Shown here: positions 23,753-32,505 of the stretch, piece after piece | Numbering within the stretch: position 1 is the first letter of the stretch | Layout: every line of letters starts with the position of its first letter | Assembly: GCA_052143655.1 (NCBI GenBank) | Contig: JBKQSL010000367.1 | Coordinates: forward strand, 1 to 38,400 | Direction: 5' to 3' | From: CAVSUR01 sp052143655 | Lineage (GTDB): Bacteria > Actinomycetota > Actinomycetes > Streptosporangiales > Streptosporangiaceae | DNA length: 38,400 nt | Position numbers and translations under genes: made by a program | Notes under the pieces: generated by a model | What the model was told of the DNA's origin: nothing | Database searches by the model: none | Seen by the model: the letters and a program-made list of their open reading frames with translations, nothing else

Positions 23753-25474
23753 ATGACTGCTGACTCTCCCCGCCCGGACGCCAGGCGCTGGTGGGCCCTG
23801 GCCGCACTGGCGGTCAGCGTACTGACCGTGGTCCTCGACCTGTTCGTGCTGAGCCTGGCGCTGCCGACGCTGTCGGCTGACCTGCATGCGTCCTCCAGTG
23901 ACCTGCAGTGGTTCGTGGACTCCTACAGCCTCGCGCTCGCGGCGGCGCTGCTGCCGGCCGGGCTGCTCGGCGACCGGTTCGGCCGCAAGAAGATGCTGAC
24001 CGGGGCCCTGGCAATGTTCGGGGTGTCCTCGCTGGCCTGCGCGTACTCCCGCTCGGCGGGCGAGCTGATCGCGGCCCGCACGGCGCTCGGGCTGGCCGCG
24101 GCGGTGATCCTGCCGATGTCCCTGGCCGTGATCCCGGTGCTGTTCAGCGACCAGGAGCGGCCGCGGGCGATCGCGATCGTCGGCGGGGCCACCTTCATCG
24201 GCTACCCGATCGGCCCGATCCTCGGCGGCTGGCTGCTGGACCACTTCTGGTGGGGGTCGGTGTTCCTCATCAACGTGCCCGTGGTGCTGATCGCGCTAGC
24301 CGCCGTGGCGGTGCTGATGCCCGAATCGCGCAGTGCCGCCCGGCCCCGGCTGGACGTCATCGGGGTGGCCATCTCCAGCATCGGGCTGATGGCGGTGACT
24401 TACGGGGTGATCCGGGCGGGCCAGGACGGCTGGTCCGACACCCTCGCCATCGCGATGATGGCCGCCGGGGCCGTGACGCTGGCCGGGTTCGCGGCCTGGG
24501 AGCGCGCGCTCAGCCGCCGGGCCCGGGGCCGGGTACTGCCGCTGGTGGACCTCACGCTGTTCGCCTCCGCGGGCTTCACCTGGGGCACGATCCTGGCCAC
24601 CCTGGTGTCGTTCGCGCTGTTCGGGCTGGTGTTCGCGATGCCGCAGTACTTCCTGGACGTGCGCGGCCTCGATTCGCTCGCCTCCGGGGTGCGGATGCTG
24701 CCGATGATCGGCGGGCTGGCCGCCGGCCTGGCCATCGGCCAGCGGCTGCTGACCCCGCGCAAGACCGCCGAGGGCGAGCCGCCCGGCCCGCCGCGGGTTG
24801 CCGCCAAGCTGCTGGCCGCCACCGGTTTCACGATCATGGCCGCGGCGCTGGCGGCCGGGACGGCCACCACCGTGGCCACCGGCTCGGGCTACGCGGCCAC
24901 CTGGTTCGCAGTGACCGGGCTCGGGCTGGGCATCGCCATGCCGACCGCGCTCAACGCCGCCCTCGGCGCCCTCAGTCCCGAGCGCAGCGGATCTGGCTCT
25001 GCGCTGATCACCGCGATGCGCCAGGTCGGCGGAACAATCGGGGTGGCCGTGCTGGGCACCGTCCTGGCCACCGCCTACCAGAGCCACCTGAGCCTGGCCG
25101 ATCTGCCGCCGGCGGCCGCTGCCGCGGTCCGCAGCAGCGTCGTCGGCGGCATTGCCGTCGCGCGCAACGCCGGATCCGCGGCACTGCTGGCCATGGTCCG
25201 CACCGGCTACGTGGACGGGCTGGACATCATGCTGTGGGTGTGCGCGGGCATCGCGCTGGCGGCCGCCGCGCTGGCGCTGGCATTCCTGCCCGGGCGGGCA
25301 GACAGTGCCCCGGCCGCCGACGCCGCCGGTGCCGCGGGTGCCACCGGGATGGGGGCCGGGCCGGTCCCGGCGGGCGCTGGCGGGCCGGAGGCAGCACAGA
25401 CGAGCCAGCCCGCGGCGCCGGGGGAAGCCGCCGCGGGCGGCGCTGTGCCCGGAGCGCCAGCCAGGGCAGAATGA
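23753..25474 (+). CDS. DHA2-family (14-helix) MFS drug exporter
   Basis: Proton-driven multidrug efflux protein, 573 residues, start at the ATG 4 bases after GGAGGG (an ATG at 23738 is less well placed). Helix 1 contains the DHA2 mark LDLFVLSLALPTL; loop 2-3 reads GLLGDRFGRKKML; motif C-like GGATFIGYPIGPILGGWLLD lies in helix 5, followed by FLINVPV. Fourteen hydrophobic segments run to about residue 510. The last 65 residues are Ala/Gly/Pro-rich and probably disordered. It resembles MmrA/EmrB-type pumps for dyes, antibiotics or antiseptics; substrate unknown. The next gene, a TetR repressor, overlaps it by ATGA. Confidence 0.9.
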   Translation: MTADSPRPDARRWWALAALAVSVLTVVLDLFVLSLALPTLSADLHASSSDLQWFVDSYSLALAAALLPAGLLGDRFGRKKMLTGALAMFGVSSLACAYSRSAGELIAARTALGLAAAVILPMSLAVIPVLFSDQERPRAIAIVGGATFIGYPIGPILGGWLLDHFWWGSVFLINVPVVLIALAAVAVLMPESRSAARPRLDVIGVAISSIGLMAVTYGVIRAGQDGWSDTLAIAMMAAGAVTLAGFAAWERALSRRARGRVLPLVDLTLFASAGFTWGTILATLVSFALFGLVFAMPQYFLDVRGLDSLASGVRMLPMIGGLAAGLAIGQRLLTPRKTAEGEPPGPPRVAAKLLAATGFTIMAAALAAGTATTVATGSGYAATWFAVTGLGLGIAMPTALNAALGALSPERSGSGSALITAMRQVGGTIGVAVLGTVLATAYQSHLSLADLPPAAAAAVRSSVVGGIAVARNAGSAALLAMVRTGYVDGLDIMLWVCAGIALAAAALALAFLPGRADSAPAADAAGAAGATGMGAGPVPAGAGGPEAAQTSQPAAPGEAAAGGAVPGAPARAE

Positions 25475-26088
25475 CGTGCATGAGCGAGACCGCCGAGGCA
25501 GCCAGGCCGGCCGGGCTCCGGGAGCGCAAGAAGGCCAGGACCCGGGCGGCCATCCGGGAGCACGCGCTGCGGCTGTTCCGCGAGCAGGGTTACCCGGCCA
25601 CCACTGTCGAGCAGATCGCCGCGGCGGCCGAGGTGTCGCCCAGCACGTTCTTCCGCTACTTCCCCACCAAGGAGGACGTCGTGCTGCAGGACGACCTCGA
25701 CGTGCTGGCGCTGGACGCGTTCGAGCGGCAGCCGGCCGGGCTGAGCGCGATATCGGCGTTCCGGGCGGCAGCTGCGCAGGCCTACGCGGGGATGACGGAC
25801 GAGGAACTGGAGCGGCTGCAGGAGACCACCCGGCTGACCCTGTCGGTGCCGGAAATCCGGGCCCGGGCCCTGGACGAGTTCACCCGGACCATCGAGGTGA
25901 TCGCGGACATGATCGCGCGGCGCAGCGGCCGGGACCCGGCAGACATCGCCGTCCGGGCCGGGGCCGGGGCCATCGTCGGCGTGATCATGGCGGCCACCAT
26001 GCCATGGACCGATGAGTACTCACCGCGCGCTATGTTCGCCCAGATCGACGCGGCGCTGGCCCAGCTCGAGGCCGGGCTGCCACTATGA
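25471..26088 (+). CDS. TetR-family repressor of the drug exporter
   Basis: 205 residues from ATG 25471, which overlaps the exporter stop; a second ATG at 25480 is possible. N-terminal TetR helix-turn-helix: RERKKARTRAAIREHALRLF, then TTVEQIAAAAEVSPSTFFRY FPTKEDVV. The C-terminal ligand domain resembles the MftR/TetR_C_17-type with RLTLSVPEIRARALDEF. Translational coupling to the exporter means both rise together on induction and the repressor resets the system. The operator over the exporter promoter at 23687-23735 is the likely binding site. Transcription would end near the palindromic element 42 bases downstream. Confidence 0.9.
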   Translation: MTCMSETAEAARPAGLRERKKARTRAAIREHALRLFREQGYPATTVEQIAAAAEVSPSTFFRYFPTKEDVVLQDDLDVLALDAFERQPAGLSAISAFRAAAAQAYAGMTDEELERLQETTRLTLSVPEIRARALDEFTRTIEVIADMIARRSGRDPADIAVRAGAGAIVGVIMAATMPWTDEYSPRAMFAQIDAALAQLEAGLPL

Positions 26089-26130
26089 CGGCGGCCGGGG
26101 GCCGCGCCGCGACCGGACCACGGCGGGCTG

Positions 26131-26185
26131 CCATGATCGCGAAGAGGTCCCGGTCACCGGTGACAGCACGTCTTCGCGATCATGG
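26131..26185. repeat. 55-bp palindromic dispersed element, copy 2
   Basis: CCATGATCGCGAAGA (26131-26145) pairs perfectly with TCTTCGCGATCATGG (26171-26185), 15 bases per arm. The element is inverted relative to the copy at 21843 and identical to it at 49 of 55 positions, with the same total length. It follows the TetR stop by 42 bases. The rest of the 306-base gap before the pirin gene shows no gene; it holds GC-rich sequence and a short AT-rich patch near 26285-26310 that may contain the pirin promoter. Confidence 0.85.
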
Positions 26186-26394
26186 ACGGTCACTGGCCGG
26201 CGGTCATGATGGAGCTACCGTGCCGGGTCCGTGCGGCGGGCCGCAGCCGAGCTGGCCAGCCCAGTCAGCCCGACTGGCGCGGGCGGAATGTTGCACGTTC
26301 AATTACCGTTGAGCCGGGCAGGAGATGGGCGGGCCGGCGGGCCCGAGGCGTACCCCCGCCGGACAGGCAGACCCCGCCCCGGAGAGGATGAGCC

Positions 26395-27393
26395 ATGCCA
26401 GCCGTCACCGTCGAGGACATCATGGTCCTGCCCCGGATTCCCGAGCCGGACCGCGCGGTCGCGCAGGACCGCCCGGTGCTGGGGGTCAGCACCGCGCCGG
26501 CGGGCTATGAGGGCGAGGGCTTCCCGGTGCGCCGCGCGTTCGCCGGAGTGGACCTCGGTGCCCTTGACCCGTTCATCCACATGGACCAGATGGGCGAGGT
26601 CAGCTACGCGCCGGGCGAGCCCAAGGGAACGCCCTGGCACCCGCACCGCGGCTTCGAGACCGTCACCTACATGATCGACGGCACGTTCCGGCACCAGGAC
26701 TCCAACGGCGGCGGCGGCCTGATCACCAACGGCGATACCCAGTGGATGACCGCAGGCGGCGGGATCCTGCACATCGAGGAGCCGCCGGAGGACCTGGTCA
26801 TGAGCGGCGGGCTGTTCCACGGCTTCCAGCTCTGGGTGAACCTGCCGGGCCGGCTGAAGATGACCGCGCCGCGCTACCAGGACATCCGCGCCGGGCAGGT
26901 GGCCCTGCTCAGCTCCCCGGACGGCGGCGCGCTGGTCCGGGTGATCGCCGGCGAGGTCGCCGGGCACCAGGGCCCGGGCAGCACGCACACCCCGATCACC
27001 CTGGTGCACGCGACGCTGCAGCCCGGCGCGCAGCTGCGGCTGCCCTGGCGGGCCGACTTCAACGCACTCGGCTACGTGCTGGCCGGCTCAGGCACGGCCG
27101 GCACCCAGCAGCGTCCGGTGCGGACCGGCCAGCTGGCCGTGTTCGGCCTGGGGGACGCGCTGACCTTCGGCGCGGCCCGGCGGTCGGGCGGCCCGAGCGA
27201 GGGCCTGGACGTGCTGGTGCTCGGCGGCCAGCCCATCCGCGAGCCGGTCGCCGCATACGGCCCGTTCGTCATGAACACCAGGGCTGAGCTGGCGCAGGCC
27301 TTCGAGGACTTCCAGGCCGGGCGGCTCGGCTCGATCCCGGCCGAGCGCACCCCGCTCCCGGCCGGCAACCACCCCGGTCACGACTTGCTCTGA
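26395..27393 (+). CDS. Pirin-family bicupin protein
   Basis: 332 residues, normal for bacterial pirins, ATG preceded by GGAGAGGATGAG. The N-terminal cupin carries the metal site: WHPHRGFETVTY with His82 and His84, then GGGILHIEEP with His126 and Glu128. DPFIHMDQM and GFQLWVNLP are family landmarks; the second cupin runs from about residue 200 to 290. Some pirins are quercetin dioxygenases, others bind enzymes or regulators; the sequence does not decide. Stands alone between the TetR gene and a hydrolase-oxygenase pair. Confidence 0.9.
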   Translation: MPAVTVEDIMVLPRIPEPDRAVAQDRPVLGVSTAPAGYEGEGFPVRRAFAGVDLGALDPFIHMDQMGEVSYAPGEPKGTPWHPHRGFETVTYMIDGTFRHQDSNGGGGLITNGDTQWMTAGGGILHIEEPPEDLVMSGGLFHGFQLWVNLPGRLKMTAPRYQDIRAGQVALLSSPDGGALVRVIAGEVAGHQGPGSTHTPITLVHATLQPGAQLRLPWRADFNALGYVLAGSGTAGTQQRPVRTGQLAVFGLGDALTFGAARRSGGPSEGLDVLVLGGQPIREPVAAYGPFVMNTRAELAQAFEDFQAGRLGSIPAERTPLPAGNHPGHDLL

Positions 27394-27469
27394 CCGGCCC
27401 GCCGCGGGCGGCAAATTCATGCATGATGGCGCAGCCCCGGGGCTGGGCGGAGATGGCATCATCGGGGGC

Positions 27470-28162
27470 ATGGCGCAGCTGTTCGTCCTCGTACCCGCGC
27501 CGGCCCTCGGGCCGGCCAGCTGGCAGCCGGTGGCCGGCGAGCTGGCGGCCAGCGGCCGGGCCGTGATCATCCCGTCGGCGGTCGGCTTCGCCGTGGGCGG
27601 CCCGCCGTACTGGGCCCGCCTGGTCAGCCGGCTAGCCGCCGAGGTGGACGCCGGTCCCGGTGACCGGGTCGTGCTGGTGCCGCATTCGGGTGCCGGGGTG
27701 CTCGCCGGGCAGCTGGCCGCCGCCATCGGGGCGGGCGACACGACGGTGATCTTCACGGACGCGGCTCTGCCCGGACCGGACGGCGGCGGCCCGGTCGTCG
27801 GCACCGACTTCCTGCCCTACCTGCGCAAGCTGGCCCAGGACGGGCTGGTGCCACCGTGGGACCAGTGGTGGCCGGACGAGGACCTGTCGCCGCTGTTCCC
27901 GGACGAGAGCACCCGCACGGCCGTGCTGGCCGAGGCCGGGCCGCTGCCGCTGGCGTTCTGCGAGGAGGAACTGCCGCCAGCGCCCGGCGGCTGGCCGCCG
28001 GGGCGGGCCGGCTACCTGATGTTCTCCGCGGCCTACCAGGATCAGGCCGCGGCCGCGCGGCGATACGGCTGGCCGGTCAGCACGCTCCCCGGCGAGCACC
28101 TGCACATGCTGGTGCGCCCGGCCGACGTGGCGGCCGCGATCACCCGGCTAGCCAGGTCATGA
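27470..28162 (+). CDS. Alpha/beta hydrolase
   Basis: 230 residues starting MAQLFVLVPAPALGPASW, with the first strand and oxyanion region typical of short alpha/beta hydrolases. The nucleophile elbow is degenerate but present: VPHSGAGV with Ser73; a C-terminal His (210 or 212 in GEHLHML) completes a plausible triad. Substrate unknown. It lies 76 bases after pirin and overlaps the oxygenase start by ATGA, so hydrolase and oxygenase are made together and may act in sequence on one compound. Start chosen at the third ATG because the upstream 17 codons are not conserved in type. Confidence 0.78.
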   Translation: MAQLFVLVPAPALGPASWQPVAGELAASGRAVIIPSAVGFAVGGPPYWARLVSRLAAEVDAGPGDRVVLVPHSGAGVLAGQLAAAIGAGDTTVIFTDAALPGPDGGGPVVGTDFLPYLRKLAQDGLVPPWDQWWPDEDLSPLFPDESTRTAVLAEAGPLPLAFCEEELPPAPGGWPPGRAGYLMFSAAYQDQAAAARRYGWPVSTLPGEHLHMLVRPADVAAAITRLARS

Positions 28163-29034
28163 CCGGGCCAGCGCGGGCCGGCGAGGCCGGTCCCGGGCCC
28201 GGTCGGCCAGGTCCGGCAGCCGCCGCTGCCGGGCTGACCGACGATGACGTCGCCGCCTTCGCCCGGGACGGCGTGCTGTGCGTGCGGGCCGCGCTCGATG
28301 CGGCCGAGCTGGCCACCGCGACCGGCGCCATCGACGCGGTACTGGCGGCCCCCGGCCCGCTGGCCCAGGTGGCCAGCAGCGGCGAGGACCCCGGCTCGTT
28401 CGCCGAGGACTTCTGCCGGTGGCAGGACATTCCGGCCATCGAGCGGCTGGCCAGCGACTCCCGGCTGCCGGTGCTCGCCGCCGCGCTGATGGCCACCCCG
28501 CAGGTGCGCCTCTACCACGACCACGTGCTGGTGAAAAAGAGCCAGACCCGCCAGCGCACCCCGTGGCACCAGGACCAGCCGTACTACAACGTGGACGGCC
28601 GGGGCGTCAGCGCGTGGATCCCGGTGGACCCGGTCCCGGCGGACGGCTGCCTGGAGCTGGTGGCTAGCTCGCACAGCGGCCCCTGGCTGATGCCGCGGAC
28701 GTTCCTGACCGGCGAGGCGAAGTGGTTCCCGGCCGGGACCCTGGCCGAGCTTCCGGACATCGGGGCCGACCGGGATGCGTTCGACATCCGCCGGTTCGAC
28801 ATGCAGCCCGGGGATGCCATCTTCTTCGATTTCCTCACCGTGCACGGCGCGCCGGGCTTCCCGTATCCGGGCCGGCGGCGGGTGCTGTCCCTGCGGTACC
28901 TGTCCGCGCAGGCCCGGCATGCGCCGCGGCGCTGGCGCACCTCGCCGCCGTTCGACGGCCTGGCGGCCGAACTGCCGGCCGGGGCGGAGCTGGATCACCC
29001 GCTGTTCCCGGTGGTCTGGCCGCGCTCCGGCTGA
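28159..29034 (+). CDS. Phytanoyl-CoA dioxygenase (PhyH) family oxygenase
   Basis: Non-haem iron, 2-oxoglutarate-dependent oxygenase, 291 residues. The facial triad is visible: His137 and Asp139 in TPWHQDQPYYN, and a distal His229 in FLTVHGAPG; the Arg stretch GRRRVLSLRY would bind 2-oxoglutarate. The N-terminal FARDGVLCVRAAL is the usual family opening. The first 25 residues are Gly/Pro/Ala-rich filler. PhyH proteins hydroxylate fatty acyl chains, ectoine or secondary metabolites; the target here is unknown. Coupled to the preceding hydrolase by an ATGA overlap. Confidence 0.85.
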   Translation: MTGPARAGEAGPGPGRPGPAAAAAGLTDDDVAAFARDGVLCVRAALDAAELATATGAIDAVLAAPGPLAQVASSGEDPGSFAEDFCRWQDIPAIERLASDSRLPVLAAALMATPQVRLYHDHVLVKKSQTRQRTPWHQDQPYYNVDGRGVSAWIPVDPVPADGCLELVASSHSGPWLMPRTFLTGEAKWFPAGTLAELPDIGADRDAFDIRRFDMQPGDAIFFDFLTVHGAPGFPYPGRRRVLSLRYLSAQARHAPRRWRTSPPFDGLAAELPAGAELDHPLFPVVWPRSG

Positions 29035-29383
29035 CCGCAGCGCCCGTCGGCTGCGCCCCCAGACCGGTGCCCGCCCGGTATCCCGGACCGCACAGCCGGC
29101 GACTTATCAGCCAGCTCGATCAATTCGGTTAATACCGTGACGCAGTCGCATCTATTTCTTGCTGCCTCGCAGCTTAATATGCAGCCTCGGCATGATCTTT
29201 AGCTATCTGGCGCGATTTCTGCCGGAACTGCAGTAAACCACAGTCCGGCATGCCGCGTCTTGTGATACATAATCGAATAAGCATTCATCCTCCCGCTCCG
29301 GAGGCCCCGCGAATCGCGGGGACTTCTCGCCAGGCTGTCGGGAAACGCCGGCAGCAAGCCATCTTTTCTTCTGGGGGACATCC
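29035..29383 (+). promoter_or_regulatory. 349-base leader of the secreted protein gene, AT-rich with a strong hairpin
   Basis: The stretch 29100-29290 is far more AT-rich than its surroundings (TTAATATGC, CATAATCG). CCCCGCG (29305-29311) and CGCGGGG (29315-29321) form a perfect 7-bp hairpin with an AAT loop, 63 bases before the start codon. The start has GGGGGA 6 bases upstream. A structured 5' UTR or attenuator is possible; I cannot match it to a known riboswitch. Confidence 0.4.
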
Positions 29384-30058
29384 ATGCGTTTCAACCTCAA
29401 GAGCCTGGCGGCGGCCGCCGGCACGCTCGCGCTGGTGGCCGTGCCCGCCGCCGCGTCCGCCTCGGCGCATCCGCACGCCGTCCGCAACGCCACCCCAGCC
29501 TGCGGCGGACAGTGCACTGACATGTCGAATCTGTACCTCGGGACCGACTTCATCACGCACGCCAACGGCCACGGCAAGGTCGTCAGCCTCGCCCGCGCCA
29601 GCAATGGCTCCCAGCAGGAGGACTTCACGTTCGAGCCGGTCGGCGTCGTCGCGGACTTCTGCGGCACGCTGCTGCCGAGCACCTCGGTGCCCTGCCTGGA
29701 CTACTCGTCGGCCCCGGCCTACGAGATGGACTACTCGCCGTACGGAAACGACTCCGGCTACTGCGCCGGCACGATCGGCACCCCCTACCAGGGCCACCCG
29801 GTCAAGCTCGTGGCCTGCGGCGAGTCGCAGGGCTCGCTGCTGATCGGCGAGGACAACCCCGAGAACGCCGGTGGCAGCACCTACATCTCGCTGATCTCCG
29901 GGGCGACCACGTCCTTCAGCCACCCGTACGTGTTCCAGGTCAGGACCGGCCGGACCAGCCCCCGCCACCAGCTGGAACTGGAGCGGCAGAACACGCTGAC
30001 CGGCAGCGTGGCCAGGGACACCCAGATGTTCACCTTCGTCAGCGGGCCCGCAGCCTGA
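29384..30058 (+). CDS. Secreted cysteine-containing protein of unknown function
   Basis: 224 residues with a clear Sec signal: MRFNLKSLAAAAG, hydrophobic core, and cleavage expected after the ASASA stretch (about residue 28). The mature part is acidic and aromatic, with six cysteines (CGGQC, DFCG, PCLD, GYCAG, VACGE) that could form three disulfides; there are repeated Tyr/Asn/Ser patches (DYSSAPAYEMDYSPYG). No family recognised; the spacing suggests a beta-rich extracellular domain. Monocistronic, with its own long leader and a hairpin 60 bases after the stop. Confidence 0.78.
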   Translation: MRFNLKSLAAAAGTLALVAVPAAASASAHPHAVRNATPACGGQCTDMSNLYLGTDFITHANGHGKVVSLARASNGSQQEDFTFEPVGVVADFCGTLLPSTSVPCLDYSSAPAYEMDYSPYGNDSGYCAGTIGTPYQGHPVKLVACGESQGSLLIGEDNPENAGGSTYISLISGATTSFSHPYVFQVRTGRTSPRHQLELERQNTLTGSVARDTQMFTFVSGPAA

Positions 30059-30117
30059 CCGGCTGACCCACCGGCAGCCCAGGGCCGGGCGGTACCGAGC
30101 CAGACTCGGGACACGCC

Positions 30118-30150
30118 CGCCCTGGTGGCCGGCGAGCGGTCACCAGGGCG
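30118..30150. terminator. Hairpin between convergent genes
   Basis: CGCCCTGGTG (30118-30127) is exactly complementary to CACCAGGGCG (30141-30150) with a 13-base loop. It lies 60 bases after the secreted protein gene and faces the helicase gene end, a good position for a bidirectional terminator, though no T tract follows. Confidence 0.55.
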
Positions 30151-30386
30151 TCAGCGTCCGCTGCTGGCCAGCGAAACCGCACGCAGGCGCCCGGATTCCC
30201 TGCAGGACAAGGAAATCCGATAACTCCGGTCAGCCCGCCATGATTGAGCGAACCGTGCAGCGCTGGCGGATTCCCGGCACGCAGTTCCCGGTAAGCCGCG
30301 CTTTCCGCCCGGATCCAGTCCCGGGCGCGCCGGATTTGCGTCCCGGCCGGATGCTGGCCGTGAATTGGGGCGGCCGCGCTGCGGGT

Positions 30387-30400
30387 TTACTGATCAGTAA
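30387..30400. promoter_or_regulatory. 14-bp perfect palindrome TTACTGATCAGTAA
   Basis: A symmetric AT-rich site in the 407-base gap between two convergent genes. It has the look of a TetR-type operator, but no gene start lies nearby on either strand. The rest of 30151-30465 shows no gene and no other structure. Confidence 0.4.
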
Positions 30401-30465
30401 TTGAGGATTCAGCCGAATACGCGGCAGCGAATCGCGCATCCGGATGCCGCCGCCAGGCAGGGCAG

Positions 30466-32505
30466 CTAGTCCGGCTGAGCGGCCAGGCGGCGCAGCGCGC
30501 CGCGGACGACCTGCGGGTCGGTGGTAGCCCAGAACGGCGGCAGCGAGGCCCGCAGGAAATCGCCGTAGCGGGCCGTGGCCAGCCGCGGGTCGAGTATCGC
30601 CACCACGCCCCGGTCGGTCATCGTCCGCAGCAGGCGGCCAGTGCCCTGGGCGAGCAGCAGTGCGGCCTGCGCGGCCGCCACGGTCATGAACCCGTTCCCG
30701 CCGCGCGCCGCGACCGCCCGCTGCCGGGCGCTGGCCAGCGGGTCATCCGGTCGCGGGAACGGGATCCGGTCGATGACCACGAGCGTCAGCGACCGGCCCG
30801 GCACGTCTACGCCCTGCCACAGCGACCGGGTGCCGAACAGGCAGGTGGTCTCGTCGGCCGCGAACTGGCTAACCAGCTGCGCGGTCTGGTCGTCGCCCTG
30901 GCACAGCAGCGGCTGGTCGATTCGCTCGCGCAGCGCGTCGGCCGCCTGCCGGGCGGCGCGCATGGACGAGAACAGCCCGAGCGTCCGGCCGCCGGCCGCG
31001 GTGATCAGCTCGGCCAGCTCAGTCAGGTAGGACTCGGCCAGGCCGTCCCGGCCGGGCGGCGGCAGGTGGCGGGCCACGTACAGGATGCCGTGCCGCGGAT
31101 GGTCGAACGGCGAGCCGACGTCCAGGCCGGTCCAGGGCATCGAGCCCGGCCCGGCGGCGGTGTCCGCCTCGCCCTCCGGCGCCGCCGTGCCGTCCGGGTC
31201 CGCCGAGCCGGCCGGCCGGGCCAGCCCCCATTCCCGGGCCAGCGGCTCGAACGAGCCGCCGAGCGCGAGTGTCGCCGAGGTCAGTATCACCGTGCGGCGG
31301 CTGAACAGCCGCTGCGCCAGCAGCCCGCCGACCGCCAGCGGCGCTACCCGCAGCGTGTCCGGGCGGGCCGGCTGCGAGTCGGCGGGCCGGTCCAGCCAGA
31401 CCACCTCCGCGCGGTCGGCCAGCCCGGTGCCGTACACACCGAGTATCCGGTCGGCGGTCTGCGCCACCTCGTCGAGCGCGGCCAGCGCGGCCCGGCGCGC
31501 GGTCAGCTCGTCGGCGTCGAACTCGCTGCCGCGCGCGGCGGCCCGCAGCTCCGCGGCGCAGGCTGCCGCGGCATCCCGGGCGACAGTGAGCGAGTTCGCC
31601 AGCCCGTCGCCGAGCACGTCCAGGCGGCCGCCGGGCACCTCGGTGAGCATCCGGCCCAGCGCCTGCCCGGCCGCCTGCAGCCGCCCGGTCAGCTCGTCGG
31701 GGACCATGCGCCCGCAGCGCCGGGCCGCCAGCGCGGCCCCGGCGTCGGACAGGTCCGCCGAGGCCACCGAGGTGACCCGGTCCACCAGGTCATGCGCCTC
31801 GTCGATGACGACGACATCGTGCTCGGGGAAGATGTCGAAGTCCTCCAGGGCATCGATCGCCAGCAGCGCGTGGTTGGTGACGACGATGTCCGCCCGGCCC
31901 GCCGCGTCCCGCGCCTGCTCGGCGTGGCAGCCGGCCGCAAACGGGCAGCGCTGCGCCCCGATGCACTCGCGGGCGGTGACCGCCACCTGGCGCCAGGCCT
32001 GCTCGCTGACGCCGGGCACCAGCTCGTCACGGTCCCCGGTCTGCGTCCGCGCCGCCCACTCGTGCAGCCGCTGCACCTGGCGGCCGACGGCCGAGGCCGA
32101 GGCCGCATCAAACAGGGCATCAGCACCGTCGTCGGCCGGGCCGCCGCGCAGTCGCTGCAGGCACAGGTAGTTGCGGCGGCCCTTGAGTATGGCGAACACC
32201 GGCTCGCGGCCGAGCACCGGCGTCACCGCCTCGGCCAGCCGCGGCAGGTCCCGGTCGACCAGCTGGCGCTGCAGCGCGATGGTGGCGGTGGAGACGACCA
32301 CCGTGACGTTCCCGGTGAGCGCGTGCCGCAGCGCGGGGACCAGGTAGGCCAGCGACTTGCCGGTGCCGGTGCCGGCCTGGACGGCCAGGTGCTCGCCGGC
32401 CGCGATGGCGTGGCCGACCGCGCGGGCCATGGCCACCTGGCCGGGCCGCTGCGCCCCGCCGATCCCGTCGACAGCCAGCGCCAGCAGGTCATCGACGTCC
32501 GGCAC
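30466..32505 (-). CDS. DinG/XPD-type ATP-dependent DNA helicase
   Basis: Superfamily 2 helicase of the iron-sulfur group, about 679 residues from GTG 32505. Motif I QAGTGTGKS (Lys50), motif Ia STATIALQRQLV, DEAH box VVIDEAHDLVD; four cysteines between them (NYLCLQR, RECIGAQRCPFAAGC) match the 4Fe-4S site of XPD/DinG. The C-terminal half has LTSATLALGG, LGLFSSMRAARQAAD, GTRSLWQGVDVPG and the motif VI region QGTGRLLR. Probably unwinds R-loops or damaged duplexes. The frame stays open to a TTG at 32667, but homology begins near VPDVDDLLALAVDGIGG; the 5' end is therefore uncertain. A TATGGT (complement of 32683-32688) may be its -10, in the short space shared with the divergent ligase gene. Confidence 0.9.
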   Translation of the reverse strand: MPDVDDLLALAVDGIGGAQRPGQVAMARAVGHAIAAGEHLAVQAGTGTGKSLAYLVPALRHALTGNVTVVVSTATIALQRQLVDRDLPRLAEAVTPVLGREPVFAILKGRRNYLCLQRLRGGPADDGADALFDAASASAVGRQVQRLHEWAARTQTGDRDELVPGVSEQAWRQVAVTARECIGAQRCPFAAGCHAEQARDAAGRADIVVTNHALLAIDALEDFDIFPEHDVVVIDEAHDLVDRVTSVASADLSDAGAALAARRCGRMVPDELTGRLQAAGQALGRMLTEVPGGRLDVLGDGLANSLTVARDAAAACAAELRAAARGSEFDADELTARRAALAALDEVAQTADRILGVYGTGLADRAEVVWLDRPADSQPARPDTLRVAPLAVGGLLAQRLFSRRTVILTSATLALGGSFEPLAREWGLARPAGSADPDGTAAPEGEADTAAGPGSMPWTGLDVGSPFDHPRHGILYVARHLPPPGRDGLAESYLTELAELITAAGGRTLGLFSSMRAARQAADALRERIDQPLLCQGDDQTAQLVSQFAADETTCLFGTRSLWQGVDVPGRSLTLVVIDRIPFPRPDDPLASARQRAVAARGGNGFMTVAAAQAALLLAQGTGRLLRTMTDRGVVAILDPRLATARYGDFLRASLPPFWATTDPQVVRGALRRLAAQPD

